64,000 nt of DNA from Zingiber officinale. Lineage: Eukaryota; Streptophyta; Magnoliopsida; Zingiberales; Zingiberaceae. The notes below the pieces were generated by a model that made no database searches, was not told where the DNA came from, and saw only the letters and a list, made by a program, of their open reading frames with translations. The position numbers and the translations under genes are program-made. This document shows, piece after piece, positions 61,061 to 64,000 of the stretch. The stretch spans positions 4,547,705 to 4,611,704 of the forward strand of contig NC_055987.1 of NCBI RefSeq assembly GCF_018446385.1. The letters run 5' to 3'. Within the stretch, counting starts at the first letter, position 1. Every line of letters begins with the position of its first letter.

Positions 61061-64000
61061 AGGAATTCGTTGCCATCAATTCAACGACGATGAAGAATTA
61101 CAAAAATATTTCAATCTGACTAGTTCTTTTCTTCATTATATCTTTTGAATCCAGATTATAATTTTTAGCAGGAACGCCTGGAAGATGCCCGAAGGGAGTC
61201 TGAGCTTGTTAATGGCGGCCTGCGAGTTCTTTCATTCGTATATTATAGCTTAATTGCATGGATTATAAAAATCTGAATAGGATATATATATGAACAGGAA
61301 GAGAATAACAGAGATCTAATCTCTCTTGTTTTAGATCTTCGGATCATCTTTAACTTCATGTCGTGCTTATTTGTAAATCTATCATTTGCTCCTAATCTTA
61401 CTATTTGTGTACTATTATTCCCTGTTTTTTGCTCCACTATTATCTCCAATCTTGCATTAATGAGAGAAATTATTTATAGTGATATACCTATTTTAAGATT
61501 CTGAAACCATCAATAGATATTGAAATGAGCTTAGATTGATGAATATTTAGTCAATCGTGGGGGAGCATGTCAAAGAAAATTATTGGTTTCACAAGCCAAA
61601 AGTCAAATAATAATTTTTTCTTTGTCTTGGAAGAATTATTGGCTTGGTGCTGCTATACAAACAACTATTTGAGATTGTAACGGAAAGAAATGTTTTCATT
61701 ATAAACAAAAGCATAATTGCATTAATAGAACATCATTCAGCAGATGTTCCATATCACTCTTGCTGTCATCTCAAGATAGAAATTTTTCCTTTAATGAAAA
61801 AAGAATACTGACCATTTTCCTCCAATGAGAAATCGATCTAAGAATATGAATACTAATCATTTGGATGGATGGATTTTTGTTAGCATTTTTTATTTATTCT
61901 GATAGTTAATTAAAAATTTATATAGGATGAGATGATTACTTATTACTTCTAGGATATTGATATTGAAACCGGATTGATAGGGGGCCGGATCAATTACTTG
62001 CATTACTTAAAAAAAATTAAAAATAAGATCATATTGATTAAGATGAGTTGCTGTATGAAAACAGTAGGTTTCCTCATCGTTGACTTTAATGCGGTCTGCA
62101 CAATTTTAGGATGAAATCCTAGTTCTTGGACGCCTTTACTTTCTATTTTTTTTTTTCCCACCCTTCCAATCAATCCTCCTTTTTTCCCACCTGCAAAAGC
62201 TACTCCATTATTGTCCACTCGGAAACAGATTCCTAACTCCTTGAAAAAATGGTTGGATTTTTAAAAAGCGATTCCCTTCCTTTTAGTTTCAGATTTAATA
62301 TGTTTACTTATTTTACTAAATTATCCAATCAAATACCAGAATGAAATTGCAATAAAACATAAGCATTAAATGAATTCTAAGTCAGAATCATCTACAACAT
62401 CCGCTCCTTTATTTTCTAATAACCTTAAGTCTATTACTGTATTCATTTGTTTGTTTTGATTGGGACAGGAAACAACACTCGATCCAAAGCCTCTGCAAAA
62501 ACATACATCTGTATGATGCCAATCTCGTTGTCTACTTTACTTGACAGGGATTGCCATGGATGAATTAAGCTCAAATATCTCAAACTTTGTGATCGGAAAA
62601 TTGCTGTGGTGATAAGACAAAAACAAGGACCTGATGACTTTGAACCATTCAACTCTTCTTCATTATTAAACATGATGAAGCCGTGTGTACTGACGTAGTT
62701 AGTTTAGAATTTAGGATTTAAAATTTAAGATTTAGGACGTAATTATAATATCTATATGTGTATTTGTTTTAATAGATCATGATTCAATTTTCAATAGGTA
62801 CAAAGGTATCTGACCTTTACTCATGCAAAGGTCACTAATATAAGATTGACCTAAGAACACTGAGTTAATGGATTGTCCATTGTGAAGTACTTTTCAATTT
62901 ATTTTGATGGTCAATAAGAAAATTAAAAATTAAAAAAATTTATTAAACAGGATGAAAACACATATTGGATGTTGTTTCTAGTGTTCAAGTTGGTGCTCAC
63001 TAATAAAGGTGGATTGATGATGGCGAGTATCTCCTTGTAATGATGAGGATCTACCACTTTGGAGATCTACTCATGCTCAAATAATAAAGTTCTAGGGTTC
63101 CAAAGACGAGTTTTAAGGTTTAGCCAAGTTTCAATTTTTGCACTATATATATGCATATGCTTTACTAGTATTATTCTATCACAATTCTTTTAATTTACAA
63201 GAATGAGAGACCATGACGAGATCATTCATTCCCCTGCTCTATAAATATAATTATCAGCACCCAAAGGGTTTCTCCATGTATAGCATCTCCTTCAATCCCC
63301 TCGATCTCGAAGTGATCAAGTTGTGCAAGGTGGAGAAGCAGGGCACATGCAACCCTTGCACCATCACCATCTCTATCGATCGATCAATCGATTTTAGTTA
63401 ACCTTCTCCGACGACTTTTCTTTCACCTTTTAAGCAAAGAACAGCACTGTGCTTGCTGGTTCAAGTCAGGCATGCGCCATGCTTCTCCACCATGCACGAC
63501 CAATCTTGTTCTTCTCATCAAAACTGTAATGCTCACTATCTATCAGTATCTGAATGTATATCACGGTTAGTCTCATCTTTATGTATATCACTGCAATATA
63601 GTTGATTAAATCTTTTTATATTTTGATGTTTCATTGATTTTTGTGGATTTGCATGCCACTTGTTTCATTATTTTATATTGCTTGTAGTGGTGTTTAACAT
63701 GGTGAGGATGAGGACAATGATATACCTAACATTTGCTTATATATAAATATCTGATAATCAAGAAAAAGCAATCACCTAAACCACTTTGTTTGCTTCTTTG
63801 CACAGACATCCTTTATTAATTATTATCGTTATCATCATTATTATTGAATTTTATCTCAACTTTGGGCATTAATCGTCCATAGTTATCCTAGTTAACTATG
63901 TAGATTGAAAGTTTTGAGCTCTTCCAAAAGCAGTTTAAGTATTGCAAAGTGATAGAGAGTCATATATTTGACTTTAGTTGAAAAAATTATTTTGTGAATT
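61061..64000. other. downstream AT-rich intergenic DNA
   Basis: The 3'UTR of the zinc-finger gene probably covers the first 200-400 bases, but no strong polyadenylation signal stands out. The remainder has no recognisable domain. Small frames at 62443-62673 (minus, 76 codons) and 63213-63401 (plus, 62 codons, Cys-containing) are unrecognised. The second lies about 70 bases downstream of a CACTATATATATGC motif (63140), so a short transcript is possible but unsupported. Confidence 0.5.

Noticed and set aside
62443..62673. 76-codon minus-strand open frame
   Set aside because: No recognisable domain, no exon context, AT-rich surroundings.
63213..63401. 62-codon plus-strand open frame downstream of a TATA-like motif
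   Set aside because: No signal peptide or known small-protein pattern; kept only as a note in the downstream region.

Overview
This is a plant nuclear genome window, most likely from a monocot. Three things point that way: a GC-rich, single-coding-exon host gene of a plant-specific zinc-finger family, AT-rich intergenic DNA, and a dense load of plant LTR retrotransposons. A member of the Zingiberales is a guess, not something I can show. Only one convincing host gene is present: an ankyrin plus arginine-rich tandem CCCH zinc-finger protein (59066-61060, + strand), with a TATA box, stress-type promoter motifs and a probable 5'UTR intron.

Almost everything between 2.6 and 57.9 kb is retrotransposon, and its order of arrival can be read from target-site duplications (TSDs) that I located base by base. 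Block 1 (2610-22443, TSD GTAAA) is a Ty3/gypsy Tat-lineage element, A, on the minus strand. It carries element C (4776-12063, TSD CGCCC) and a long LTR-like block (18884-21718). Block 2 (25907-57912, TSD ATATT) is a second minus-strand Tat element, D. Its left LTR holds solo LTR G (26184-27529, TSD CACGT). Its body holds element E (30979-51105, TSD CTTTG), which holds solo LTR F (35169-47921, TSD AAATT), which holds a complete Tat element B (36102-47465, TSD CCAAG). That is a four-level nest.

Elements C and E have copia-type ends (tRNA-Met primer site, C-rich LTR end) but encode only Gag; no pol is visible, so they look like non-autonomous gag-only elements. Their LTRs, and those of F and G, contain long arrays of short inverted repeats. 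The stem arms change from unit to unit while staying complementary (for example CCTGG/CCAGG, CCTAG/CTAGG, CCAAGC/GCTTGG). I regard this covarying hairpin array as the most novel signal here. A second array in the same LTRs is built from GATCGATC-type split palindromes, and a third inverted repeat brackets the polypurine tract and the start of the 3' LTR.

The Tat elements A, B and D each carry, between pol and the 3' LTR, an array of ~60-65 bp (or 122 bp) tandem repeats and a separate antisense gene. That gene has its own TATA box and one or two small GT-AG introns at matching places, and encodes a protein resembling the 'putative gypsy-type transposon' family followed by a coiled coil. Their gag-pol genes are all broken: D has lost the reverse-transcriptase core and B has lost the integrase glutamate.

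Between and outside the blocks lie AT-rich intergenic DNA, two fold-back repeats (433-895 and 1677-1826), a tRNA-derived SINE with a 20-bp TSD (22655-22839) and an unusual head-to-tail array of ~230-bp SINE-like units (23771-24535).
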